Of a stretch of 64,000 nucleotides of DNA, positions 29,422 through 38,505 are shown piece by piece (position 1 is the first letter of the stretch; the number at the start of each line of letters is the position of its first letter). Source of the stretch: Nitrincola schmidtii (lineage in GTDB: Bacteria; Pseudomonadota; Gammaproteobacteria; Pseudomonadales; Balneatricaceae). The position numbers and the translations under genes were made by a program. A model generated the notes under the pieces. The model had not been told where the DNA came from, made no database searches, and was given only the letters and a program-made list of their open reading frames with translations. Location of the stretch: positions 62,001-126,000 of the forward strand of contig NZ_WBOL01000002.1 in NCBI RefSeq assembly GCF_008973715.1. The letters run 5' to 3'.

Positions 29422-29470
29422 TCCTCGCTGGTAAGAGTCTGTTGTTAAATTATGTTTTGGGATTGCGTCA

Positions 29471-30370
29471 ATGTCAGATGAAAAGATTCAAAAAGTATTG
29501 GCGCGCTCCGGAGTTGGCTCACGTCGTGAGATGGAGCGTTGGATCGAATCGGGAAGAGTGTCTGTCAATGGCCACAAAGCAAAGCTTGGAGATCGAGTCT
29601 CTGAAAGCGATGCGGTCAGTGTAGATGGAAAGCCTGTTAAGTTGATTATCGCATCAGAGTCGCCGAGGCGCGTTCTTATTTATAACAAGCCATTGGATGA
29701 GGTCTGTACGCGACATGATCCAGAAGGGCGTCCAACCGTATTTGATAGTCTGCCCCCGTTAAAAGAAGGGCGCTGGATAGTGGTTGGACGGCTGGATATT
29801 AATACCACGGGATTACTGATTTTCACCACAGATGGTGAGTTGGCAAACCGGCTGATGCATCCTTCAGCACAAATTGATCGCGAATATGCAGTGCGTGTTT
29901 TAGGTGATATAACGGATGAGATGCTTGAGCGTCTCAGGCAGGGAGTCCTGCTTGAGGATGGCATGGCGCGCTTCACTGATGTTCAGTTTTTTAATGGCGA
30001 AGGTGCTAATAAGTGGTATCACTGCGTCCTGATGGAAGGTCGTAACCGTGAAGTTCGACGTTTATGGGAATCTCAGGGTATACAGGTTAATCGACTTAAA
30101 CGTGTTCGCTTTGGTCCGGTTTTTCTGCCGAGTGATGTCAAGGTTGGCACTTGGCGCGAGCTGGGTCGTAAAGAAGCAAATGTCTTAGCGGCAGAAGTTG
30201 ATTTACCAGCTGATACCACATCTCTCAGAAAAACGCCTGCTCAATTGGAAGTGGAAGAGCGCCGCTTCCGTCGTCAACGCGTGCGCCAACATGCGGCCGA
30301 TGGAAAAACTGAAGGTCGTAGTGCGAAAAAGCCACGCGGTCGATCCGTTGGGAAGCGAACTGCCAGATAA
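29471..30370 (+). CDS. rluB: 23S rRNA pseudouridine(2605) synthase
   Basis: RluB converts U2605 of 23S rRNA to pseudouridine. The 299-residue protein has an N-terminal S4 RNA-binding domain (KIQKVLARSGVGSRREMERW), the catalytic Asp in GRLDINTTGLLIFTTDGELA, and the EGRNREVRRLWES motif of the RsuA family. A basic Arg/Lys-rich tail (about 255-299) follows. It ends ahead of a strong bidirectional terminator. Confidence 0.95.
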   Translation: MSDEKIQKVLARSGVGSRREMERWIESGRVSVNGHKAKLGDRVSESDAVSVDGKPVKLIIASESPRRVLIYNKPLDEVCTRHDPEGRPTVFDSLPPLKEGRWIVVGRLDINTTGLLIFTTDGELANRLMHPSAQIDREYAVRVLGDITDEMLERLRQGVLLEDGMARFTDVQFFNGEGANKWYHCVLMEGRNREVRRLWESQGIQVNRLKRVRFGPVFLPSDVKVGTWRELGRKEANVLAAEVDLPADTTSLRKTPAQLEVEERRFRRQRVRQHAADGKTEGRSAKKPRGRSVGKRTAR

Positions 30371-30387
30371 TCTGATTCAGCAACATT

Positions 30388-30424
30388 AAAAAGGCTGCAC
30401 TTCAATGAATTGCAGCCTTTTTTG
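30388..30424. terminator. bidirectional terminator between rluB and yciK
   Basis: A 12-bp stem, AAAAAGGCTGCA (30388-30399) with TGCAGCCTTTTT (30411-30422), around an 11-base loop, with T-run on both strands. Confidence 0.92.
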
Positions 30425-30455
30425 TATTTACTTAAACTGAAGTAATAAAAAGTTT

Positions 30456-31199
30456 TTAAGCCTGAGCGTCCATCGACTGGCCTTGAATCTCTTTACTATC
30501 CGGTCCCATCAAATAAAGATATAGAGGCATGATTTCAGCAGGAGTACGCAGAGTCTCTGGATTTTCACCAGGGTAAGCAAAGGCTCTCATGTTCGTCCGT
30601 GTAGCGCCCGGATTGATCGCATTCACACGAATATTGGCGGTATTTTCAAGTTCGTCTGCCAATACTTGCATTAACCCTTCGGTTGCAAATTTAGATACAG
30701 CGTAAGCGCCCCAGTAGGCTTTACCTTTGCGTCCAACGCTCGAACTGGTGAATATAATCGATGCATCTTCGGATTCGGCTAATAAAGGCATCAGTGTTTG
30801 CGTTAACATAAAGGGTGCATTGACATTGACCTGCATCACCTGATGCCAAATAATCGGATCGAAGTTTTCTATCGGTGTTCTAACCCCAAGAACGCTAGCG
30901 TTATGTAGAATTCCATCCAGTCGACCAAATTCCTGATGCAGTGTGTTGCAAAGCTCGATGTAGTCGTGCTCTGTGGCAACATCAAGATTCATCGGCACGA
31001 TGGCTGCTTGAGGATGACCAGCGGCTTCGATTTCATCATACACTCGGTCAAGCTTTTCTTGAGTGCGTCCTAACAGAATAACGGTGGCACCATGGGCTGC
31101 ATAGTGCAACGCTGCTGCACGGCCGATGCCATCGCCTGCGCCGGTTACAAGTATGATACGGTCTTTCAGTAAATCTGCTGGCGCTTGATAAGAAAACAT
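30456..31199 (-). CDS. yciK: YciK family short-chain dehydrogenase/reductase
   Basis: A 247-residue SDR oxidoreductase. NAD(P)-binding motif LVTGAGDGIGRAAA, LHNAS, and catalytic Ser-Tyr-Lys (FTSSS, YAVSK) are present. It matches the YciK group, whose substrate is not known. The ATG at 31199 is chosen: AGGAG lies 10 bases upstream, the protein then starts MFSYQAPADLLKDR as in the family, and it does not overlap gph. Last gene of a ubiG-gph-yciK operon, also seen in Pseudomonas relatives. Confidence 0.9.
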   Translation of the reverse strand: MFSYQAPADLLKDRIILVTGAGDGIGRAAALHYAAHGATVILLGRTQEKLDRVYDEIEAAGHPQAAIVPMNLDVATEHDYIELCNTLHQEFGRLDGILHNASVLGVRTPIENFDPIIWHQVMQVNVNAPFMLTQTLMPLLAESEDASIIFTSSSVGRKGKAYWGAYAVSKFATEGLMQVLADELENTANIRVNAINPGATRTNMRAFAYPGENPETLRTPAEIMPLYLYLMGPDSKEIQGQSMDAQA

Positions 31200-31215
31200 A
31201 ATGGTATCGCTCCTG

Positions 31216-31908
31216 TTAACCCAAATCACGCGCAGTGTAGGGTTGAGTAAAGGATTTTAAAAGGCTAAGTAGTTCATCTGGCCTGTCAATAATATAGTTA
31301 CTGCCCCAGTTGCTTGGGTCTTCATCAGGTTGAAGGTAACCAAATTTGACTGCTAGGGTAAACATGCCAGCGGCATTTCCTGCTTCTATGTCGCGCTGAT
31401 GATCGCCGACATATAAACAATGTTGTGGTGCTTTTGCTAGTTTTTGAGAGGCTAGTAACAGTCCTTCCGGATCAGGTTTACTGTTTTTGACATCGTCAGG
31501 GCAAATAATTACCGCACAACGATCAAATAAATTCAGTTGATGCATCAGGGGGTAGGTGAATCGAGCAGGTTTGTTGGTGACAACTCCCCAAGGGATATCG
31601 CTATTTTCAAGCCATGGAAGAAGTTGGTCAAACGAGTCAAAAAGGCCACTGTCTTGTGCTGGGTTAGCTTCATAACGGGTTAGCATTTCTGCGAGCAGTC
31701 TTTCAAAATCTGGGTGATTCTCTTCAATCTTAAACGCGGTTTTTATCACCGCACGTCCACCGTTAGAAACGCTTAGGCGTAAGGTGGCATAGTCGATAGT
31801 TGGATAACCTTCTTCGATCAGTAGTTCATTACAAATACGCAAAAAGTCGGGTGCTGTATCCACCAGCGCTCCATCAAGATCGAATAAAACCGCATCAATC
31901 TGCTTCAT
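31216..31908 (-). CDS. gph: HAD-family phosphatase, phosphoglycolate phosphatase type
   Basis: A 230-residue HAD hydrolase beside ubiG, the position of gph/mupP in pseudomonad-like genomes. Motif I is [15 protein letters not shown], motif II VVTNKP, motif III Lys in KNSKPDPEG, and motif [18 protein letters not shown]. The usual Thr of DxDGTL is Ala here, but both catalytic Asp are kept. It may remove 2-phosphoglycolate or, like MupP, act in MurNAc-6-phosphate recycling; the sequence does not decide. The start overlaps the ubiG stop by four bases. Confidence 0.87.
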   Translation of the reverse strand: MKQIDAVLFDLDGALVDTAPDFLRICNELLIEEGYPTIDYATLRLSVSNGGRAVIKTAFKIEENHPDFERLLAEMLTRYEANPAQDSGLFDSFDQLLPWLENSDIPWGVVTNKPARFTYPLMHQLNLFDRCAVIICPDDVKNSKPDPEGLLLASQKLAKAPQHCLYVGDHQRDIEAGNAAGMFTLAVKFGYLQPDEDPSNWGSNYIIDRPDELLSLLKSFTQPYTARDLG

Positions 31909-32627
31909 GAACGCACCGGTTTTTGAGTAGCAATCATGTAGTTCACATCAACATCATGGGGATCTAGGCGATATTGTCGAGTTAATGGATTGTAGGTTAA
32001 TCCAGTCATCTCTTTTAATGTCAGTCCGCTATCTCTGACCCATCCGGCAAGCTCTGCGGGTTTGACGAATTTATTAAAGTCATGTGTTCCTTGAGGAACC
32101 AGCTTTAATAGTCGTTCCGCGCCTACAATAGCGAATAAGTAGCTTTTAGGATTGCGGTTTAGGGTTGATAGAAAAACATAACCACCGGGTTTGACTAATG
32201 CAGCGCAGGCTCGTATTACCGAGCTTGGGTCTGGGACATGCTCGATCATTTCCATGCACGTAACGATATCGAAGCTTTCCGGGTGCAGCTCAGCAAGCTC
32301 TTCAGCGGTTATGCGTTGATAATTGACCTTTACACCGCTTTCTAGGCCGTGAAGTTTGGCAACTTTAAGAGGCGCTTCACCCATATCGATACCGGTCACT
32401 TGAGCACCACGAATTGCCATCGATTCAGATAGGATTCCGCCACCACAGCCTATGTCCACCACTTTTTTTTCTGCAAGATGTGCAATTCGGTCGATGAAAC
32501 CTACTCGCAAGGGGTTAATATCGTGCAGCGGCTTAAATTCGCTGTTGCGATCCCACCAGCGGCTGGCTAATTCTTCAAATTTTGCAATCTCTGCCGGATC
32601 AAGATTTAGCGTGTTCGGCTTGCTCAT
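31905..32627 (-). CDS. ubiG: ubiquinone biosynthesis O-methyltransferase
   Basis: UbiG does both O-methylations in ubiquinone synthesis. The 240-residue protein has the family start [19 protein letters not shown], the SAM motif [14 protein letters not shown] and [13 protein letters not shown]. The ATG at 32627 is preferred, because it gives the usual UbiG N-terminus; the longer frame to 32672 adds an unrelated hydrophobic stretch. It is divergent from gyrA and leads the ubiG-gph-yciK operon. Confidence 0.95.
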   Translation of the reverse strand: MSKPNTLNLDPAEIAKFEELASRWWDRNSEFKPLHDINPLRVGFIDRIAHLAEKKVVDIGCGGGILSESMAIRGAQVTGIDMGEAPLKVAKLHGLESGVKVNYQRITAEELAELHPESFDIVTCMEMIEHVPDPSSVIRACAALVKPGGYVFLSTLNRNPKSYLFAIVGAERLLKLVPQGTHDFNKFVKPAELAGWVRDSGLTLKEMTGLTYNPLTRQYRLDPHDVDVNYMIATQKPVRS

Positions 32628-32702
32628 GGTCAATAAAATCCCAAATAATTCAATTCTAGTGAATTCTAACACTCATAGCAGAGGTGAGTCAGCGTGTGTT
32701 TA

Positions 32703-32711
32703 TGGTACAAT
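32703..32711 (+). promoter_or_regulatory. extended -10 promoter of gyrA
   Basis: TGG followed by TACAAT (32703-32711) fits the TGn-TATAAT extended -10 pattern. No clear -35 is seen 17 bases upstream, which is normal for extended -10 promoters. It lies about 65 bases before the gyrA start. Confidence 0.6.
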
Positions 32712-32775
32712 TGTCGGCTAATTAACTGCCGTGTTGTCGGCGTGTAAGCATACCGAATCAAGGAACGCTGAGCGA

Positions 32776-35373
32776 ATGGGTGATCTAGCTAAAGAAGTCC
32801 TGCCAGTCAATATTGAGGATGAGCTTAAACAGTCCTACCTCGATTACGCAATGAGTGTCATTGTAGGGCGCGCATTACCGGATGTACGTGATGGTCTCAA
32901 GCCAGTACATCGTCGTGTACTCTTTGCGATGCATGAGTTAAGCAACGACTGGAATAAACCATATAAAAAATCTGCCCGTGTGGTAGGTGACGTTATCGGT
33001 AAATATCACCCTCATGGTGATAGTGCTGTTTACGATACGATTGTTAGGATGGCGCAAGACTTTTCAATGCGCGCGCCATTAGTCGATGGTCAAGGTAACT
33101 TTGGTTCCGTCGATGGCGATAGTGCAGCGGCGATGCGTTATACCGAAATCCGCATGGCTAAAATAGCGCATGAGCTATTGGCTGATCTAGACAAAGAAAC
33201 CGTCGATTTCGTTGACAACTATGATGGTACGGAAAGAATTCCTGCTGTGTTACCAACACGAGTGCCAAACCTATTGGTCAATGGTTCTTCAGGTATCGCG
33301 GTAGGGATGGCAACCAATATTCCTCCCCACAATTTGGGTGAAGTGGTAAAAGGTTGTCTAGCGCTGATCGAAAACCCAGATTTAACCATCGATGAGCTTA
33401 TGGAGTTTATTCCTGGTCCTGATTTCCCTACTGGCGCTATCATCAATGGTCGTGCGGGTATTTTGCAGGCTTACCGCACAGGGCGCGGACGTATTTACGT
33501 TCGAGCACGTCACCATATAGAAGAGAATCCACGTAATGGTCGCCCTATGCTGGTGATCACTGAGATTCCTTATCAGTTAAATAAAGCGCGCACTATCGAA
33601 AAAATCGCTGAACTGGTCAAAGAGAAAAAGATAGAAGGCATCAGCGAGCTTCGTGACGAGTCAGATAAGGATGGTATGCGTATTGCCATCGAGCTGCGTC
33701 GTGGTGAAGTCGCGGAAGTGATTATCAATAATCTCTTTAATCAAACTCAACTACAAAGCGTTTTTGGTATCAATATGGTTGCCTTAGTCAATGGCCAGCC
33801 GCGTATTATTGATCTTAAAACGATGCTTGAATGCTTTATATTGCACCGTCGTGAAGTAGTCACGCGCCGTACCGTTTATGAATTGCGTAAAGCACGTGAA
33901 CGTGGGCATGTATTGGAAGGTTTGGCCATTGCGCTTGCTAACATAGATCCCGTTATCCAGTTGATTAAAGAGTCTCCGACTCCAGCTGATGCGAGAGAGA
34001 GGCTGATTGCCACTCCGTGGAATCCAGGTCACGTGGTCGATATGTTGGAGCGTGCGGGTGAAGATGCCTGCCGCCCAGAAGATCTTGAACCTCAATACGG
34101 TTTGCGTGAAGGTCAGTACTATCTTTCACCGGTTCAAGCGCAAGCTATTTTGGATCTGCGTTTACACCGTTTAACCGGTTTAGAGCACGAAAAGCTGATT
34201 GCTGAATACCGTAGTCTGGTTGAAAAAATCGCTGAACTTCTGTTTATTCTTTCTTCACGCGAACGTTTGATGGAAGTGATTCGCGAAGAGCTGGAAGCGA
34301 TTGTTGCTGAATATGCCAACCCACGTCGTACCGAAATTATCGCTTCGCAGCAAGATTTGACCGTTGCAGACTTAATTACTGAAGAGGATATGGTGTTGAC
34401 CATATCGCACAGTGGTTATGCGAAAACTCAGCCTCTGGATGCATATCAAGCCCAGCGTCGTGGCGGCAAAGGTAAATCAGCGACCGCCATGAAAGATGAA
34501 GATTTCATTGAGCATCTTTTGATTGCGAATACGCATGACACCGTACTTTGCTTCTCAAGTCGCGGTAAGGTCTATTGGCTCAAAGTGTATGAAATTCCGC
34601 CTGCCAGCAGAGCTTCGCGTGGGCGTCCGTTAGTGAATATTCTTCCCTTGGAAGAAGGTGAGCGTATCAACACGATATTGCCGGTCAAAGAGTTTGATGA
34701 AGATCGTTATGTCTTTATGGCGACGGCTAAAGGCACGGTTAAGAAAACGCCATTGCAAAGCTTTGCTCGTCCACGTAGCACAGGTTTGATCGCCTTGGAT
34801 ATTTTAGAAGGAGATTGTTTAATCGGTGCTGCCATTACCAGTGGTAATGATGATGTCATGCTTGTCACTAGCGCAGGAAAAGCGGTGCGCTTTAACGAAC
34901 AAGATGTGCGTCCAATGGGCCGAACGGCTCGTGGTGTTCGTGGTGTTCGTATGCCTGAAGAAGCCAGTGTTATCTCGCTAATCATTCCTCAACCTGGAAG
35001 CAAAGTGTTAACTGCTTCTGAAAAGGGCTATGGAAAGCAAACGGCTGTCGAAGATTTCCCACTTCGTGGTCGTGGTGGTCAAGGTGTTATTGCGATGCAG
35101 TGTACTGAGCGAAATGGTGCATTAGCAGGCGCAGTACAGATCTTTAGCGGTGATGGTGTGATGTTAATCAGTAATCGTGGAACCTTGGTACGTACCCGGA
35201 CGGATGAGATCTCAGTCCTAGGTCGTAACACTCAAGGTGTCATGCTCATTCGTTTGAGTGACGATGAAAAACTGGTTGGTCTGGCCCGTATAGAAGAGCC
35301 TGAAGATGAAGAGGTTGAAGTAAATTCTGAGCTAGACTCGACCCCATCTGACAGCAGTGATTTTGACGCTTAA
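32776..35373 (+). CDS. gyrA: DNA gyrase subunit A
   Basis: GyrA is the breakage-reunion subunit of gyrase. It has 865 residues. The catalytic Tyr122 is in [10 protein letters not shown]. The quinolone-determining region reads [20 protein letters not shown], with Ser83 and Asp87, the sensitive-type residues. The GyrA box QRRGGKG in the C-terminal beta-pinwheel is intact, and an acidic tail follows. The ATG at 32776 gives the usual [18 protein letters not shown] start; AAGGAA lies about 11 bases upstream. It heads the gyrA-serC-pheA-hisC-tyrA-cmk-rpsA gene string, but is separated from serC by a terminator. Confidence 0.98.
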   Translation: MGDLAKEVLPVNIEDELKQSYLDYAMSVIVGRALPDVRDGLKPVHRRVLFAMHELSNDWNKPYKKSARVVGDVIGKYHPHGDSAVYDTIVRMAQDFSMRAPLVDGQGNFGSVDGDSAAAMRYTEIRMAKIAHELLADLDKETVDFVDNYDGTERIPAVLPTRVPNLLVNGSSGIAVGMATNIPPHNLGEVVKGCLALIENPDLTIDELMEFIPGPDFPTGAIINGRAGILQAYRTGRGRIYVRARHHIEENPRNGRPMLVITEIPYQLNKARTIEKIAELVKEKKIEGISELRDESDKDGMRIAIELRRGEVAEVIINNLFNQTQLQSVFGINMVALVNGQPRIIDLKTMLECFILHRREVVTRRTVYELRKARERGHVLEGLAIALANIDPVIQLIKESPTPADARERLIATPWNPGHVVDMLERAGEDACRPEDLEPQYGLREGQYYLSPVQAQAILDLRLHRLTGLEHEKLIAEYRSLVEKIAELLFILSSRERLMEVIREELEAIVAEYANPRRTEIIASQQDLTVADLITEEDMVLTISHSGYAKTQPLDAYQAQRRGGKGKSATAMKDEDFIEHLLIANTHDTVLCFSSRGKVYWLKVYEIPPASRASRGRPLVNILPLEEGERINTILPVKEFDEDRYVFMATAKGTVKKTPLQSFARPRSTGLIALDILEGDCLIGAAITSGNDDVMLVTSAGKAVRFNEQDVRPMGRTARGVRGVRMPEEASVISLIIPQPGSKVLTASEKGYGKQTAVEDFPLRGRGGQGVIAMQCTERNGALAGAVQIFSGDGVMLISNRGTLVRTRTDEISVLGRNTQGVMLIRLSDDEKLVGLARIEEPEDEEVEVNSELDSTPSDSSDFDA

Positions 35374-35381
35374 TAATCGGC

Positions 35382-35416
35382 GCACACATCTTTACCAATG
35401 AAGATGTGTGCTTTTT
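35382..35416 (+). terminator. strong terminator between gyrA and serC
   Basis: An 11-bp perfect stem, GCACACATCTT (35382-35392) with AAGATGTGTGC (35401-35411), an 8-base loop, then TTTTT. It ends 15 bases before the serC start, leaving no room for a promoter between the T-run and the ribosome binding region. Confidence 0.92.
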
Positions 35417-35431
35417 ACATTGAGTAAGAAG

Positions 35432-36511
35432 ATGACACGTAAATTCAACTTTAGCGCGGGACCGGCTGCTTTGCCGGATGAAGTATTACTGGAAGCTCAA
35501 CAAAATTTATCTGATTGGCAGGGCAAAGGACTGTCAATTATGGAGATGAGCCATCGTAGTGATGAGTTTGTTGCAGTAGCTGAGCAAGCAGAACAGGATT
35601 TGCGTGACTTAATGTCGATTCCTGAGAACTATCGAGTGCTGTTTCTTCAGGGTGGTGCGACCAGTCAATTTGCGATGTTGCCGATGAATTTACTTCGCGG
35701 TAAATCATCTGCTGATTACGTCAACACAGGGATCTGGTCTAAAAAAGCGATTGCCGAAGCAAAGCGATACTGCTCAGTCAATATTGCCGCATCGACCGAG
35801 TCGGATCACTTCATGCGAGCCCCTGATCAGAGTGAAATCAAGGTTAACCCTGAATCAGCATATTTGCATTACACCAGTAATGAAACCATTGGTGGTGTGG
35901 AATTCGACTATATTCCTGAAGTACAACTTCCTTTAGTGGTAGACATGTCTTCTGACATTTTGTCGCGGCCCTTGGATGTTAGTCGTTTTGGTTTGATCTA
36001 TGCTGGAGCACAGAAAAACATAGGCCCTGCAGGTTTGACCGTCGTGATTGTTCGTGAGGATTTGCTGGGCCAAACGGTCGCTGGAACACCAACCATGTAT
36101 GATTATCAGGTACAAGCCGAGGGCGGGTCGATGCATAACACCCCACCAACTTTTGCTTGGTATTTGTCTGGTTTAGTATTTCAGTGGTTGAAGCGCCAAG
36201 GTGGTGTTGAAGCAATGGCAGAGCTTAATCAGCGCAAAGCATCTAAGCTTTACTCAGCCATAGATCAAAGTGAATTCTTTGCCAATCCGATTGCAAAAAA
36301 CAGTCGTTCGATCATGAATATTCCGTTCACCCTCGCTGATGCAAGTTTAGAGAAAACCTTCCTGCTAGAATCGGAAGCCGCAGGATTGTTAAATCTTCAA
36401 GGTCATCGCTCGGTAGGAGGGATGCGCGCCAGTATCTATAATGCAGTTCCAGAAGCAGCGGTTGATGCACTGATCGCTTTCATGGCTGATTTTGAGAAAC
36501 GCTATGGTTAA
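35432..36511 (+). CDS. serC: phosphoserine aminotransferase
   Basis: SerC transaminates 3-phosphohydroxypyruvate in serine synthesis and 3-hydroxy-4-phosphohydroxythreonine-derived keto acid in pyridoxal phosphate synthesis. The 359-residue protein starts TRKFNFSAGPAALPDEVL and has the PLP lysine in YAGAQKNIGPAGL. ATG 35432 is chosen: an upstream TTG (35408) lies inside the terminator stem. It overlaps pheA by 8 bases. How it is transcribed past the hairpin at 35382-35416 is unclear. Confidence 0.96.
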   Translation: MTRKFNFSAGPAALPDEVLLEAQQNLSDWQGKGLSIMEMSHRSDEFVAVAEQAEQDLRDLMSIPENYRVLFLQGGATSQFAMLPMNLLRGKSSADYVNTGIWSKKAIAEAKRYCSVNIAASTESDHFMRAPDQSEIKVNPESAYLHYTSNETIGGVEFDYIPEVQLPLVVDMSSDILSRPLDVSRFGLIYAGAQKNIGPAGLTVVIVREDLLGQTVAGTPTMYDYQVQAEGGSMHNTPPTFAWYLSGLVFQWLKRQGGVEAMAELNQRKASKLYSAIDQSEFFANPIAKNSRSIMNIPFTLADASLEKTFLLESEAAGLLNLQGHRSVGGMRASIYNAVPEAAVDALIAFMADFEKRYG

Positions 36512-37385
36512 TCCGGTGACGTCTAATACGGATCAAGCTGAAGCCGCTCTGCTAGAGTTGCGTAATCAAATAGACTCTATTGATCAGCAGATACAGCAAC
36601 TGATCAATCAGCGGGCTACCTGTGCTCAACAAGTGGCAGAGGTTAAGCAACAGTTTAGCAACCAACATCCTGCCGTTTTTTATCGACCTGAGCGAGAGGC
36701 TCAGGTTTTACGTCGTGTTATGGAGCGTAATCAAGGTCCACTACCGGACCAGGATATGGCACGGTTATTTCGAGAAATTATGTCAGTGTGTTTAGCCCTA
36801 GAGCAGCCAATGATGGTCGCTTATCCTGGGCCTGAAGGCGGTTATACTGAACAAGCGGTGCGTAAGCATTTTGGCTTCTCCGTAAAAGGCATTGCCATGA
36901 GTGATCCCGAGCAGTCTTTTAAAGCGGTTGAAGAGGGGCGTTGTCATTATGCAGTCACCCCAATTGAATCCACTCAAGAAGGTTTGGTCAGTCATACTTT
37001 GGATCTTTTTCGTCGTTATGATTTACGAATTTGTGGCGAAGTGGAACTGGAATTAGATCCTTCAGATGACAAAACACTGGTTGCTGATACGCGTTATTTA
37101 GTTTTAGGTAGGCAGTACGTCGGTCCCAGTGGACAGGATAAAACCTCCATTCTACTAACGCTTCCTGATCAACCTGGTGTATTGCATGATGTGCTAGGTA
37201 TCTTTAGAAATCGAGGTATCAGCTTGACCCGACTTGAAAGTCGTACTTGGCAGCAATACTCCTTGTTCTATATCGATTTTCAAGGTCATCAAGAAGATGA
37301 GTTGATTAAAGAAGCATTGGCTGAGTTACCGCATGAAAATAACTCATTAAAAGTGCTTGGATCTTATCCCAGAGCCGTGCTCTGA
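36504..37385 (+). CDS. pheA: chorismate mutase / prephenate dehydratase (P-protein) with internally deleted dehydratase domain
   Basis: A 293-residue bifunctional P-protein, against about 360-365 in relatives. The AroQ chorismate mutase domain (1-100) is intact, with RNQIDSIDQQI, VFYRPEREAQVLRR and MARLFREIMS. The dehydratase part begins normally (VAYPGPEGGYTEQAVRKHFG, VTPIESTQEGLVSHTLDLF, ICGEVELELD), then jumps near residue 185-195 to DTRYLVLG. About 75 residues that normally follow CGEVEL, including the Ser/Gln-rich SHxQxxxQC catalytic loop, are missing. The ACT domain (about 214-293) is complete. The usual ENS/ENT of the first lobe is EST here. The reading frame is clean, so this is not a simple frameshift. 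Chorismate mutase activity is likely; prephenate dehydratase activity is doubtful. Confidence 0.9.
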   Translation: MVNPVTSNTDQAEAALLELRNQIDSIDQQIQQLINQRATCAQQVAEVKQQFSNQHPAVFYRPEREAQVLRRVMERNQGPLPDQDMARLFREIMSVCLALEQPMMVAYPGPEGGYTEQAVRKHFGFSVKGIAMSDPEQSFKAVEEGRCHYAVTPIESTQEGLVSHTLDLFRRYDLRICGEVELELDPSDDKTLVADTRYLVLGRQYVGPSGQDKTSILLTLPDQPGVLHDVLGIFRNRGISLTRLESRTWQQYSLFYIDFQGHQEDELIKEALAELPHENNSLKVLGSYPRAVL

Positions 37386-37404
37386 TCGTTACAGGAATTG
37401 ATGC

Positions 37405-38505
37405 ATGAGCTGTGATTATGTGCAGTTAGCTAACCCGGGTGTGCAGTCTTTGCAGCCTTATCAAGCGGGTAAGCCCATGGATGAGCTTGAGCGAGAGTTA
37501 GGTATTCGTGAGATAGTCAAACTTGCGAGTAATGAAAATCCATTAGGGCCGTCACCTAAGGTTATCAGCGCTATTCAACAATCACTGTCAGAATTGACTC
37601 GCTATCCCGACAGTAATGGCTTCCAGCTAAAACATGCGTTATCACAACGTTTTAGTCTTTCTTCAGATCAGATTACCCTAGGTAATGGCTCCAACGATCT
37701 ATTGGAGATAGTAGCAAGAACCTTTCTACGAGATGGTACTGAAGCTATTTACTCCCAATATGCCTTTATTGTTTATCCTTTGGTGACGAAAGCGGCTGGC
37801 GCAAAGGGTATTGCCGTTCCGGCTAAAGCTTACGGGCATGATTTAACCGCCATGGCAGATGCCGTTAACGAAAAAACACGCGTCATTTTTTTAGCCAACC
37901 CGAATAATCCCACAGGTACCTGTTTTTCAACGTCTGCGTTTGAAACTTTTATGTCTCGTGTACCGCAATCTGTCATTGTGGTGTTAGATGAAGCCTATAC
38001 CGAGTTTGCTGAAAATATTGATACGCCAAACGGATTGGATTTTCTTGATCGGTATTCCAATCTTGTCGTGACGCGTACTTTTTCCAAAGCCTATGGTTTG
38101 GCTGCCTTGAGGGTTGGGTTTGCCGTAGCCAATCCTGATATTACCAACTTAATGAATCGTGTAAGACAGCCTTTTAATGTGAGTAGTTTGGCACAAACAG
38201 CGGCAGTAACAGCATTAGCTGATAGCGATTATTTGCAGCAAACCGTTCAGGTCAATAGCCAAGGATACCAGCAATTAATAGATGGTTTTACAGCGCTGAA
38301 GTTAGCGTTTATTCCCTCTGCTGCCAACTTCATTACCTTAGACATGAAAAAAGAGGCTCAACCTGTTTATCAAGCACTACTTCATCAAGGTGTGATTGTT
38401 AGGCCTTTAGCAGTTTATGGTTTGCCAAATCATTTGCGAATTAGCATCGGTACTCAGGCCGAGAATCAACAATTTCTAACAGCATTAGAAAAGGTGTCCT
38501 TGTGA
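37405..38505 (+). CDS. hisC: histidinol-phosphate / aromatic aminotransferase
   Basis: A 366-residue class I/II aminotransferase of the HisC type. It has ELGIREIVKLASNENPLGPS at the start, the NPNNPTGT motif and the PLP lysine in VTRTFSKAYGLAALRVG. In the pheA-tyrA context this second HisC copy commonly serves phenylpyruvate and hydroxyphenylpyruvate transamination. The ATG at 37405 has AGGAA 7 bases upstream. It overlaps tyrA by four bases (GTGA). Confidence 0.93.
   Translation: MSCDYVQLANPGVQSLQPYQAGKPMDELERELGIREIVKLASNENPLGPSPKVISAIQQSLSELTRYPDSNGFQLKHALSQRFSLSSDQITLGNGSNDLLEIVARTFLRDGTEAIYSQYAFIVYPLVTKAAGAKGIAVPAKAYGHDLTAMADAVNEKTRVIFLANPNNPTGTCFSTSAFETFMSRVPQSVIVVLDEAYTEFAENIDTPNGLDFLDRYSNLVVTRTFSKAYGLAALRVGFAVANPDITNLMNRVRQPFNVSSLAQTAAVTALADSDYLQQTVQVNSQGYQQLIDGFTALKLAFIPSAANFITLDMKKEAQPVYQALLHQGVIVRPLAVYGLPNHLRISIGTQAENQQFLTALEKVSL

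Noticed and set aside
32776-35373. Quinolone-resistance changes in gyrA
   Set aside because: Ser83 and Asp87 are both the sensitive-type residues.
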